Shown piece by piece: positions 1 to 9,667 of a stretch of 64,000 nucleotides of DNA (position 1 is the first letter of the stretch; every line of letters starts with the position of its first letter). Both the position numbers and the translations under genes were made by a program. The notes beneath the pieces are model-generated. The model made no database searches and had not been told where the DNA came from. It worked only from the letters and a program-made list of their open reading frames with translations. Source of the stretch: Ottelia alismoides (taxonomy: Eukaryota; Streptophyta; Magnoliopsida; Alismatales; Hydrocharitaceae); assembly GCA_037367405.1 (NCBI GenBank), contig JAZKJV010002944.1, positions 310,001 to 374,000 on the forward strand. Direction: 5' to 3'.

Positions 1-352
1 TCATAGGAGAGCAGAGTTGGCACCCCTGGAGGAGCTTAGAGATATAACCTTTTCAAGTAGCCTACAATACAAGGATAGAGTGAAGATATGGCAAGATTAA
101 CATATCAACCATAAGCAGTTTGAGCCTGATTAGAGAGTATGGCTATTTGATGCTAGACTGAGATTATTTCCAAGGAAATTACTGAGCAAATGGAAGGGAC
201 CATACTTGGTCAGAAAGGTGCATGACAACAACAATATTGATATATTCGAGTTGTTTTCCGAGTCCACCTTTCGAGTCAACGGTCAACGCCTGAAGCCTTT
301 TCTTGATCATGACTCGTTGACCGTTGATGATGACCCTATCCATTTTATATGA
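1..352 (+). pseudogene. pol: E1 pol tail: Ty3/gypsy integrase C-terminal module
   Basis: End of a gypsy polyprotein on the plus strand; its 5' part lies left of the window. One frame reads EELRDITFSS, then DRVKIWQD, a stop, HINHKQFEPD, a stop, then RVWLFDARLRLFPRKL, SKWKGPYLV and VNGQRLKPFLDHD, ending at TGA 350-352. The W-x-GPY-V core and the NGQRLKP stretch identify the GPY/F module at the C terminus of plant gypsy integrases; it also matches the tails on the minus strand near 11300-11520 and 48895-49144. Two in-frame stops within the first 160 bases show it is dead. Integrase inserts retrotransposon cDNA into host DNA; this module aids multimerisation and DNA binding. Confidence 0.85.
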
Positions 353-485
353 GATATGTTTATTGACTCTCATCTTATGCATCTTTTACTTGAGTTACAC
401 TTTTTTCCGCCTCTCTATATATCCATGTTGATATATCATTCATTCGTTTTGTTTAACACCCCATTCCTCATCATATGATTTTTGT

Positions 486-516
486 TATACTTAAGATGCA
501 CTTTATCCTAAGTATA
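486..516 (+). other. Hairpin 1 of the E1 array (conserved loop)
   Basis: Arms TATACTTAAGAT (486-497) and ATCCTAAGTATA (505-516) pair with one A/C mismatch around a 7-base loop GCACTTT. In element sense the loop matches GTACTCT in E2 and E5 and GTACTTT in E4, so this is the same hairpin in four copies. It lies 134 bases after the pol stop. Confidence 0.85.
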
Positions 517-679
517 GGGGGGGGGGTATTGAAGTTGTGTTCATATATCCGTTCACCCTATTAACTCTGTTTTGCTACCTACACTCAAGGACATCCGACC
601 CTAAGTATAGGGGAGGTAATATATGTTTTCCTTTCTTTGATTGCTCACTCTCTTGTCCCTCTACTATTAATATTCTTTT

Positions 680-711
680 CTATACTTAGGGATCTTCTAC
701 CCTAGGTATAG
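680..711 (+). other. Hairpin in the E1 array
   Basis: Arms CTATACTTAGGG (680-691) and CCCTAGGTATAG (700-711) pair with one mismatch across an 8-base loop, followed by GTGGGATAGG. Confidence 0.8.
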
Positions 712-779
712 TGGGATAGGTCGAGTCGTTGATGTCATGTACATTCTCTTCCTCAGTTTTCCCCTTTTATACAATCTTA

Positions 780-809
780 TATACTTAGGATTATTTGATC
801 ATAAGTATA
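780..809 (+). other. Hairpin in the E1 array
   Basis: Arms TATACTTAGGAT (780-791) and ATCATAAGTATA (798-809) pair with one mismatch across a 6-base loop and are followed by a run of five G (810-814). Confidence 0.8.
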
Positions 810-959
810 GGGGGATCAGTGACTTCTGTTCAATTCCTTCATTCTTTGAGTCATTGTAGTTTAGGATTCTTTTCACTTCGCTATGCTTATTACGAGTTAT
901 GTCTTCCTTTGTCATTCTCTTATCACACTGAGGACATCGTTTGAGCTAAGTATAGGAGG

Positions 960-1760
960 TGTCATATATATTGTATATATACCTTAGCCATAACTTGTAC
1001 TTTTGGGTTAATAACATGGTTATTACTTATAAAATTGGTATAATTTTTTTCGAAAAATGTGTGCGAAATTGTGTGTAAAATTTTGCGTAAAAAGTTTTAC
1101 CAAACTTTAGTAAAAATATTAGTAAAAACCTTTGTAAAAACTATTTTTGTACAAATTTTTGTGAAATGTTTGTAAAATGTTTTTTTGTAAAATGTTTGTA
1201 AATTATTTTGTGTATCAAAATTATGTATATGGTATAAATGTTTGTAAATTGTGTGAAAGCAAAATATTTGCAGAAACCTTTTTGAAAAAATTGTTGTAAA
1301 GTGATTTGTAAAATAGTTCGTAAAACTAGTTTTGAAAAAGGGTTTGAAAACATTTTGAAAAATTTTGTAAAAATATTTGTAAAATATTTTGTCACATGTT
1401 CTATAAAATTATGGATATATCAAATAGTTGTATATATATGTTGCATATTCTTTGTTGACAAAAACTATACTTATTTGTAAACTTTGTATATAAACTTTGT
1501 GTATAAAATTCCTTTATAAAATTCTTGCAGACAAAATCCACTTGTAAAAATTGTATACGAAACTTGTAAATAAAAACCTTGTAATATGTACATATTTTTG
1601 TAAATATTTGTAAAAACTTTCTTTCTTTGCTTTCTTATTTACCATAAAAATGTGCAAAAATTCTTAGAAAAAAACTTTGCAAAAATATTTTCACCTTTTC
1701 CTTTCTTTTCAAATATTTTTTAAATATTCCTTTCATGTTCATATGCATTTTTCTGAATAG
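960..1760 (+). repeat. E1 conserved box and AT-rich TTTTGTAAA tract
   Basis: A box TGTCATATATATTG, then TATATACCTTAGCCATAAC, lies at 960-995 directly after the last G-rich unit (AGTATAGGAGG). It recurs in the same place in all five gypsy copies. From about 1030 to 1740 follows a low-complexity tract of degenerate TTTTGTAAAA/TTTGTAAAAT units, also shared. No coding potential. Confidence 0.75.
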
Positions 1761-2544
1761 TATTGACATTTAAACTAGTCTGGAATAAAATTGAAGAATG
1801 AAGCTTGGTTAAGATCTTAATCCACTTAATTTTAGAGGAACCTTTAGGAATTGGAGTTGAGACTTTTCAGGTCCTATCGACTTAATTCTTTGAGTTCACT
1901 AGACTATGTTTACATGTCATCTTGATTGGTCTAACTAAAATATTTCATGACACACGCATGATTCTTCTAGGCAGTGGCCTTAACTTGGACAGACACTCTA
2001 CATGTAGCTCTTCATGGATGAGGTGGTGAGGGGGAAGAATCCTTTGGCTTGGGGTAGCACACGGGTGTGTAACAACTAGTGGGAGCATCTGTCTTCCTCT
2101 AGGGAGTGAACTGCATCTCAACCTAGTCTAGTGGCATTGAGGTATAACGACATGATGTTGTGGGTTGCAATAATGCTTCTAAAGAGGGATAATCTATTGG
2201 CTCAAGAAGCAAAACTCCTTATGCACATGCTGCACCTTGTAGATATGTTGTATATATGTCATAAAAAATGAAAAAACTTCAAAAAAGGGGACATGCCTAA
2301 TTGAAAATAAAATGTCTACCGGAGTGTATATAGTTGAATAAGCAAAGCTTATGTGATGCATTGTCTCATCTCAAGGAAGCTTGCAGCTGGAGACTTGGCT
2401 ACACTGGTCAAGCTCCGTAGGATACATGGCTACACTGGCCTCGGTCCATTGTCTTCTTTCCCCTCTTCTTGAGCCGTTTGCACTTGAACTTAGAAGGGAA
2501 TACCCCGCTCCTCGAGGAAAGAGTTGTTACATCGGGGGAGTAGA
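1761..2544 (+). other. E1 3' non-coding spacer, left part
   Basis: No gene. Reverse-complement relatives lie at 46690-47480 and about 37400-38200. Shared blocks include AAACTAGTCTGGAATA near 1772, CTTGGTTAAG near 1805, the GACTTGGCTACACTGG stretch near 2390 and AACTTAGAAGGGAATACC near 2488. It is the downstream half of the pol-to-LTR spacer and resumes at 5784 after the solo LTR. Confidence 0.75.
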
Positions 2545-2549
2545 GTTAC
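2545..2549 (+). repeat. Target-site duplication GTTAC (left)
   Basis: GTTAC directly precedes the solo LTR and is repeated at 5779-5783. The uninterrupted relative near 46670-46700 has a single GTCAC (element sense) here, so the 5 bp were duplicated at insertion. Confidence 0.9.
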
Positions 2550-2570
2550 TGATGAATCTCAGATTCATCA
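2550..2570 (+). other. Palindromic LTR 5' terminus
   Basis: The first 21 bases are a perfect inverted repeat: arms TGATGAATCT and AGATTCATCA around one central C. Related copies keep TGATGAA...TTCATCA (20721 on +, 46315 on -). Confidence 0.85.
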
Positions 2571-3584
2571 CTCTAAATCTCATAATTAAGCTCAAATACC
2601 TCACAATCATCAACATTTCTTCATTTATTCTGCATAATTAGCATTCAAGTATGTTTTCATAAGAATTGCATTTTATCCCTTATTTTTGCACAAAATAAGA
2701 AGCCAAAAATCCCAGCCAAAATTGACCTGTAAATAGCCTAACTTCCCTGATTTTTAACTCATTCATGCTAAGTCTGAATAACCCAAAACCACTTCCATTG
2801 TGTACATATCACTAGCAAGAATAAATGAAAAATATCAAAAAAAAATACTAACCCAAATAAGTGGACCAAAAACCCAAACCCTAGTTACGGGATTTCCGGA
2901 CTAAAAACCTCATATCTTCCTCATCTAGTGTCCGTTTTAATCCTACTCACTTTTGAACTAATGTACATTGAATTAACATCAAAACGAGACCAAGTTCAAG
3001 TGAATCGGAGCTCATATGTGAAAGTTGGGTTTTGGGCCTCTTTTGTACATTTTGTATTTTAGCGGTTTTTGACAAAGTATTCTATGTACATAATTAACCT
3101 ATTTTAGTTCATTTCTTTTTCATTTGTCTTCTTTGATAAAAGTTTTATTAAAATGCATAAAAATCCAAATCCAAATTTAGCTTGAAATCAAAGAAACAAA
3201 TTGAGTCCAAGTCTTCACTAACTCTCTGTACAAAATTGGTCTTTTTCATCTTTTATTTTATTTCTTCTTTTTCTTAATTAACAAAAAAACCCAAAAAAAT
3301 AAATTAATGTGTAATTAATTATCTTTGATTTTATCATATTTTTTCTGGATTTTTATTTTGTTTAAGAATGACAAAAAATATAAATCCCAAAAATCAAGGT
3401 ATTCTATGTACATGGGATACCCAAAAAAATTCACTTTTTGCATTTGATCAATTTTGGTTTTGATGTCTATATGAAAGTTGAAGATCTCATCGAGACGAGC
3501 AATTTCTGTGAAGAAACTTTTTCGATCCGAGGTCATTTACTATTTCTTTCTATTTTTTTCTATTTATTCTCTGAATTTTGTGGT

Positions 3585-3623
3585 GCTGACACGTGGCAGC
3601 TCCTGGAGCCGCTACGTGTCAGC
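3585..3623. promoter_or_regulatory. G-box-bearing inverted repeat in U3
   Basis: Two 19-base arms (3585-3603 and 3605-3623) around a single T match at 17 of 19 positions; each holds an ACGTG core (GACACGTGG and CTACGTGTC). ACGT cores are known bZIP/bHLH sites in plant promoters. It is about 320 bases upstream of the TATA box. E3 has a comparable pair of GCCACGTG cores at 21062-21094. Confidence 0.6.
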
Positions 3624-3944
3624 CGTTTTTGGCATTCTTTTTATTCATTTTTTATAAAAAATAAAAATAAATAAAAAAATAAAACATAAAAAAAATTAAA
3701 TAAATTAAAAAGCCATCGCACGTGCGAGGCACGTGCCGTCCCCTTCGTCAACCTCCCGCTTCGTTCTCACCGCCCATCGCTGCCGCAAATCTCGCGGTCA
3801 GATCTCGTCAACGATCATCCCTCGAATCAATCTCCTACCGGCAACCAAGTCACCGCTGATTGCATCTTCTTCCCGATCAATCCAATCAGATCTTATCTTC
3901 CATCCCCGAGACCTCTTTCCATGTCTGGCCACCTCTAAAAAACC

Positions 3945-3952
3945 TATTTAAA
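3945..3952 (+). promoter_or_regulatory. Putative TATA box of the solo LTR
   Basis: TATTTAAA in AACCTATTTAAAGCTCC, at the switch from AT-rich U3 to C-rich sequence. Other LTRs of the family have comparable sites (7353, 21912, 32150 reverse, 35648 reverse). Confidence 0.55.
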
Positions 3953-4746
3953 GCTCCGCCGCCCGTCAATCAGATCCATCCGTCGATAGCTTGACAATCG
4001 ACGGCGGTGACAGCGCCGTCGTACCTCTCCGGCGAGATCCGAGGTCTTGGACCTCGTCGCATCCCACGGCCCAACCTCTTCTCCGCCATACTGCTCAGCT
4101 CCGCCTTGGCATCGAGCCACCAACGACGACTACAACCTCCATTTTGCTTCATCTTTCATCCCTCCAGACCATCATCTTCTCCATCACGATCACCACCTTC
4201 TTCGACATACCACCCAACCTCCCATCTCGGATTACCAACCCCCATACTCCATCACTCCGCCACCGCCTCGTGTGGACGCCGTCTCTGGCCGACTTCATCG
4301 CCGTCAACACCACTCCAGAACTCCATCTCGACACGTATCGGCCATTATAGCATCGAAAGCGTCAATGACGACTACCAAGATCCATCGACTTCTCCCCCGG
4401 CCGGTCAACACTCCTCCGCTCCTTCGACGACCGTCGGCTGTGTGTCAGCCAAACGCCTGCCGTTCGATCGTGAAGATCCTTTGATCCCGACCGTCACATC
4501 TGTAGTGATCCAGAGCATCGGATCCAACCTTCATTGGCGGCCCAGATCCAATCCGATCCTCAATCCGAACCACCTTCCACGCCAGGGGCTTTGGGAGATT
4601 TCGAAGCACAGTCAAGCGCCACGTGGAGGTCCACCCCCAAGCCTCCACCCGAGCCAATCTACGCAAGTGGGAGTCATGTGAGCCGCTTAAGTTTAGTAGA
4701 AGAGCCCCTAGAAGCTTTCATATTTGCATGGAGGCCCCCACCGACC

Positions 4747-4776
4747 AGAGGGCACGTGCCACACACGTGCCCCTCT
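4747..4776. other. Inverted repeat with two CACGTG cores (R/U5)
   Basis: AGAGGGCACGTG (4747-4758) pairs with CACGTGCCCCTCT (4764-4776) with one extra C, around a 5-base loop. It lies after the C-rich block. A similar ACGTG pair is in the reverse LTRs at 34540-34561 and 43683-43705. Confidence 0.55.
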
Positions 4777-5778
4777 AGCACTTTTGCATAAAGTTCCCTC
4801 AGGTTATTGGTAATTACCGCAAAATCCCCACACTGCATTTTATCTTATTTGCTGTAATTACAAAAATACCCCTGTCTTTCCCCTTCACTTCAGACCTCTA
4901 CATTGCATTATTTAATTATCCACAAATAGCATTTTGTTTGGCAATTAATTCTTTACGTTTTGACATATTTTTGATATTTTTATGATCAATGGTTAATTAA
5001 TTATTATTTTTTCTGTGGAAAATTGCGTATTTTGCCTATTTCTTGCTCTGAAAATTATATTTGATTAACCGTTGCTCAAAACATTCCCTTTGTGTTTGAC
5101 ATTGTGCCCAAAAAGAATCACATTTGCATGCATAGTTTGTCCTATAAAAATCATTAAGCATATTTCAGTGTTTGATTTTTAATAGGTATTGAAACTAGTA
5201 TTTTCGAGGTTTAGGATTTTTATGAGATCCATAACTAGTGATAGATCTTAGATAATGTTATTCCTAGAAAATAAATAGGTTTAATATTTACTATAATTAA
5301 ATATTGAAATTCATTTTGTTTGCATTTAAAAATTTATTGAAAAATTCTTATTGCATCCAAAAATTCCAAAAAAATATACTGCATTCACTTCATCGTATTT
5401 TGCATTGTGGCCAAGTTTCGTATTTTTGGACATCGTTTGATCAACTTTTACATTTTAGTCCCTAAAATAGGTCAGAATTTCATTTTGCATCTTTGATTAC
5501 ATTAAAAATTACAAAAAAAGACCGCCTCGAAAACCGCACACGAATTTTGATAGACATAATTCTAGGTTGTTCCTTTGCCTCCTTGTGTTCGACCTTGTGA
5601 CTTGCCCAAGTAAAATAAACATAAAACCGCATTGATTGAAAATTGATTAACTTATTATGTGGTTTTTTTCTTGACTGATTCCGATTGCCGCCTACAACGA
5701 AATGACAAAATCATTAATTTTTACGCACGAACAAACACACATTTCATTCATTTAACACAACGAATATCGGACCCGTCA

Positions 5779-5783
5779 GTTAC
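5779..5783 (+). repeat. Target-site duplication GTTAC (right)
   Basis: Right copy of the 5-bp duplication flanking the solo LTR. Confidence 0.9.
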
Positions 5784-6134
5784 CTTGTTGAGAGAGGCTG
5801 TTTCTTTGCTATTTCTGAGGTGGGGAGCTATATATCACTTACACTGTCCAAGTGAAGATTCATAGTCATAAGAGTTTGTGTGTGTAGACTTGTTCTGACC
5901 TTATTATTGAGGCGACCTGAATAGGAGTCTTGCGGAACATAGAGTTTGTTAGGTTATAAGTCCATTTCCCAATAAGGTTCCGCCAAACTAATAATCCAAA
6001 GGTATGACCAAGCACCATTCTCCAATTTTAAGAAGATAAGTTTAATAATCGACATTGTTCTAAATTCTTTGCTTTTTCTATTCTTTATTTCTTTTTCACT
6101 TCTTTTTCAAATAAGTGTTTCCTAGGAGACTAGC
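5784..6134 (+). other. E1 3' non-coding spacer, right part
   Basis: Continuation of the spacer interrupted at 2549. It is the reverse complement of the sequence at about 46330-46680, including the blocks ATCACTTACACTGT near 5835 and AGTCATAAG near 5864. Summed with 353-2549 the spacer is about 2.57 kb, nearly the same as E5 (46316-48892). No coding potential. Confidence 0.8.
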
Positions 6135-6154
6135 AAAGGTAAAGTATAGGGGAA
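6135..6154 (+). promoter_or_regulatory. Polypurine tract of E1
   Basis: AAAGGTAAAGTATAGGGGAA directly precedes the 3' LTR start TGATGAATCC at 6155. Polypurine tracts prime plus-strand DNA synthesis. The equivalent tracts on the minus strand end at 37056 and 46316. The GTATAGGGG core resembles the repeated 3' arms of the hairpin array. Confidence 0.8.
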
Positions 6155-9100
6155 TGATGAATCCATGATTAACATCCTTTATTCCTTTATTTTAGCCAAA
6201 TTCTCTATGCAAAGTATTTGTAAATATGTATCAAATATAATAAATTAGCATTGCACATACATTTGTTAATATTGTGTAATTAACATTCTTTTATATTAAA
6301 ATAAAAGAATAAAGAAGAAAAGAAAAAGAACAAAATAAGGATGTATTTATGCAATAAATGCAGACAGACCCAAACCCTGAGAGAAGGCCAAATGTTGGCC
6401 TGATCGACAAGCAATAAAGTAGGGAGAGTTATGGTCATTGTACATATTCATCACTATTCTTCCAGTATACATATACATATACATATATATATATATGTAT
6501 ATATCATCTTCTTTTATTTCTAAAAATATAATAATTCAATTTCCTTAATAAAATTTGCAAGTAAAAGTGTAAATAAAAACAACAAAAATAATTACAAAAT
6601 AAGATTCTGTACAAGTGTACAACACCTCTAACAATAGTTATTTCTTTTGTAAATAATTTGTATTTTTGGCACTTGTATATATTTCTCATAATTATATAAA
6701 ATTTAAATAAAACTCATAAAACCAAAATAAAAATAAAATCATCTTCTCATTGTACAATTTGTCAAGCATGTATATATTGTACATAATACCTATTTATTTA
6801 ATACTTATGATTAATTTGTAAAAATCAAATAAAAATGCTTTATATTACTTAAATTATTTTGTAAATAAATAAAACATAAAATATAAGTATTTTTGTAAAA
6901 AATAAAATAAAAATACATGTATACAATATATAGGTATATTATACATGTACATAATACCATATACTGTATATGTCGTATATACGTATTATCTGAATTATTA
7001 AAAATCATAAAAAATAGCTTATAAAATAATAAACATTTTTCATATTATTAGTTTTACTTTAAGACCATTTACTATTTTTTATTCATTATTCTTTGATCTT
7101 TGAAAATAAAATTTTCTGATTGGTTGGTCCAGGTTCATTAACCCAAGTCAACCCCTCCTTTCCCAAAATTAGACTCGGGAAGGCTTCACTGGACCTGTCT
7201 TCTCCCTATTTTCCCACCCAGATCCAACCACTTTTTCCTTGGATTATAGACCCTTTTTTCCAACTAGGATCCCCAAATCCTCGTAGATTCCTAGGCAGGT
7301 CAGGATCTCCCTAGGGAAGGCTTCTCTGATCTTTCTGGAACCCCTGGGACACCTATAAGTATTCTTTTCTGCCTCCGTTACTAAGTAGCTCATCGCTCAC
7401 ACCTCCCTTTCTCCACCTACGTTTTCAGTGTAGTGACAGGACTCAGGTAGAATTTCTTGGAGCTTGGATTGTAGTTGGGTTGGACGTAGCTCACTTCGTG
7501 GTCGGAGCTCCACTGCGAGAAGCCTCTTATGCCTTTCGCAGAACAATTGAGACCAAGACCCCACCTCCACCTCCGTTTCTCTTCGCCGATCATCCCAGTA
7601 TCCTCAGGTATTGGTCTCTCTCCTTTCTATTTCATCATTTCACCTTGATTTCGCCCATCAGTCGCTGACCCCTATTCTGGCTCTGCCCTTCACGTCGGAG
7701 CCCCATATCGTCCATCTAACTGCTTTGATAGACAACATATTTCACCCTCATCCTTTACATGCACATTGATCATCTTGAACTTCGCTCATCAGAGCGAGAT
7801 CAAGACCTGACGTCCATCCATCACCTTTGTCGGATGCCAATCTTCATCCTACTACGCTCCTTTAATTTTCAGTTGCCAATAACTCTTGTTGAGGCATCAC
7901 CCTCGAGCATAGTCTACTCTTGCAGGTCTAGGCACGTACGAGGAGGCAATTAAGACCCCAACAGGCACGATGGAGCACCTCCAGGTGCTGCACCTCCATC
8001 TCACCCATCCAACCTCTCTTTGCTCCATCAGAGCACTCCACTCGATGCGTGACACCTTTAGCTTGGTGCTGGACACTTCAACGAGATGATCAAATCCAAG
8101 GATCGCTAGATAATTTATATCGAAGCTCGCCCATCTGCTCCTTCTTCGTGTTCTTCCTTTCACATCCGTCGGATGAGGATCCTCTCTTCCCAGATTTGAT
8201 CTCGACCTCTTATTCACACCCAAAAGCTGCACGTCCGATCGGAGCAGCGGCAGATCTAACATGCACGCTCGCCTGCCATCTGAGTTGTCAGATATGGTCA
8301 CTAACGGTCAACTGCACCATACGCCTGCACCACGTTCTACACTATCAGATCTTTCTCATAGGCACACCAAAGCCGCTAGAGGAGTCATGCGCCATGTACA
8401 CCTGATAGGGGTATATTTCCGTTTTATCCCCATATTTTTTGCTATTTCGTTTTAGTTCAATAAATGTAATAATTAATTGTGAACATTTACATTATGGACC
8501 CTATAGTTTCTTTATTTGCATTTCATTCCAGCTGAGTTTGAGTCACGTGTCTTGATGTGTTTTGTGGCAATTTACAGAACTTTACTTGTGTTTTTCACGT
8601 GTTATTTAATCAGAGAACTTTTATGTGAATTGCATTTATGCCCATGTAGTGATCTATCACGTGTAACACATGTATTTTTTAGACTAATTGTAGTCAGCCC
8701 CTCGTGTTTTTATTGCGTGCTACTGAAAGGCCACTGAAACTTAAATAATTGCAAGTAGGTCCTTTGTTCACTGTTTTAATTTTTTGATTTTTAATTGTTG
8801 CAATAAATATTGACTTGGCCCTAAAATTTCTACAAAAATTCCTAGTAGCTGCTGGTCTTAAGTTCTTTGCGAGGTAATTTTAATTAGCTTAATTTTTTAT
8901 TTACTATTATTGAAAAAATCAAAAACCCATCAAAAAGTCCCTATTTGCCTTAGAAAAATCATAAAAGTTTGATTTTTTTTAAAATTCCAACAAAAATATT
9001 GTAGGATATTTTCTCCTATATTAGCTACTGTATAAATTTGGCTTGAAAATATTGTGCAAAAACCTAAAAATTTGCAAAACATAAAATATCTTATAAAAAT

Positions 9101-9667
9101 AGTATAAAATAAATTAAAAATCTAAAAAATGTTATTTCATTTCCTATAAATAGATATTTTTTTCTAGTTTTAAATAAAGTTGTGTCCAAGAGTTTTGAAC
9201 CTTTCTTCTATTTTTAAATTGATAAATACCCCTGATTGTGCATTGTTTGCATGTTTTTCTAGTTATTGATTTTTAGAAAATTCCAAAAAACATCAAAATA
9301 GTTCCTAAAAATTCACAAAAATAGTATAAAACCTAAAAACACAAAAATATTTTTATTTGAATTTTCCATGTATTTTTAACCTATTTGGAATATACAAAAG
9401 AGGTGTTTGTTTGTCTTTCACTCTTTGTTTCAATTCGCATTATTTTTAGAAACTAAAATTTGCAATATTAAAAACCACTAAAAATAAAAATATTCGATTC
9501 TTTAAGTCACCTAACTAGTTTATTACAGTGCTTCTTGTGTTCGACCCTGGTCGCTATACCAAGTTTTTAATAATTAATACACCACTTGCTTGATTTCTTT
9601 AGTGGTTAAATAATTTTCTCGATTTTCATCTCCATTGATTTGGTGACAACGACACATTAATTAATCA
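6155..9667 (+). mobile_element. 3' LTR of E1 (about 3.5 kb)
   Basis: Starts TGATGAATCC after the PPT and ends near ATTAATTAATCA; the last bases are uncertain by a few. It contains an AT-rich U3, a TATA microsatellite (6464-6504), a TATA box at 7353 and a C-rich block (7380-8380). The end region TTGTGTTCGACCCTGG (9536) resembles 5583 and 23320. At 9668 sequence of the reverse element E2 begins, so E1 appears inserted into the E2 3' spacer. No gene is seen. Confidence 0.75.
7353..7360 (+). promoter_or_regulatory. Putative TATA box of E1 3' LTR
   Basis: CTATAAGT in ACACCTATAAGTATTC, at the AT-rich to C-rich transition, about 1.2 kb into the LTR. Confidence 0.5.

Larger units (their letters stand above)
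353..959 (+). repeat. E1 post-pol hairpin array with PPT-like G-runs
   Basis: No ORF of note. Units of CTAAGTATAGGGG recur near 508-526, 601-614, 700-715, 801-814 and 946-957, about 90-150 bases apart. Several are 3' arms of imperfect hairpins whose 5' arm reads TATACTTAGG. Most 3' arms run into G-rich sequence, the longest being ten G at 517-526. The same layout occurs in the other gypsy copies at 24620-24820 (+), 10683-11185 (-), 38943-39439 (-) and 48345-48809 (-). Seen in sequence; function unknown. Confidence 0.8.
2550..5778 (+). mobile_element. Solo LTR of the gypsy family (3.23 kb)
   Basis: Starts TGATGAATCT, ends CCCGTCA, and is flanked by GTTAC on both sides. It has U3 (2550 to about 3970, AT-rich), a TATA box (3945), a C-rich R/U5 start (3720-4790) and an AT-rich U5 end. 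The end resembles the E3 LTR end: TTCGACCTTG...CTTGCCCAAGTAAA at 5589 and 23330. No internal region or PBS follows; the host spacer simply resumes at 5784. Open frames in the C-rich part run in several frames at once and match no protein, so they are not called genes. Confidence 0.9.

Noticed and set aside
486..960. CRISPR-like array
   Set aside because: Repeats are palindromic and spaced about 100 bp apart, but degenerate, with related spacers, inside a plant retrotransposon.
1141..1395. 84-codon ORF on the minus strand and similar ones at 47746-48404
   Set aside because: Phe/Thr/Lys-rich translations of the TTTTGTAAA tract; products of the repeat, not genes.
960..2549. TGTCATATATA as the start of a separate LTR family
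   Set aside because: It follows a G-run like a PPT, but the PBS-defined LTR ends and the PPT-adjacent TGATGAA starts show the whole stretch is internal spacer, shared in order by five copies.
4007..4681. 224-codon ORF in the solo LTR
   Set aside because: Lies in C-rich R/U5 with three long overlapping frames; no family motif; related LTRs do not keep the frame. Composition effect.
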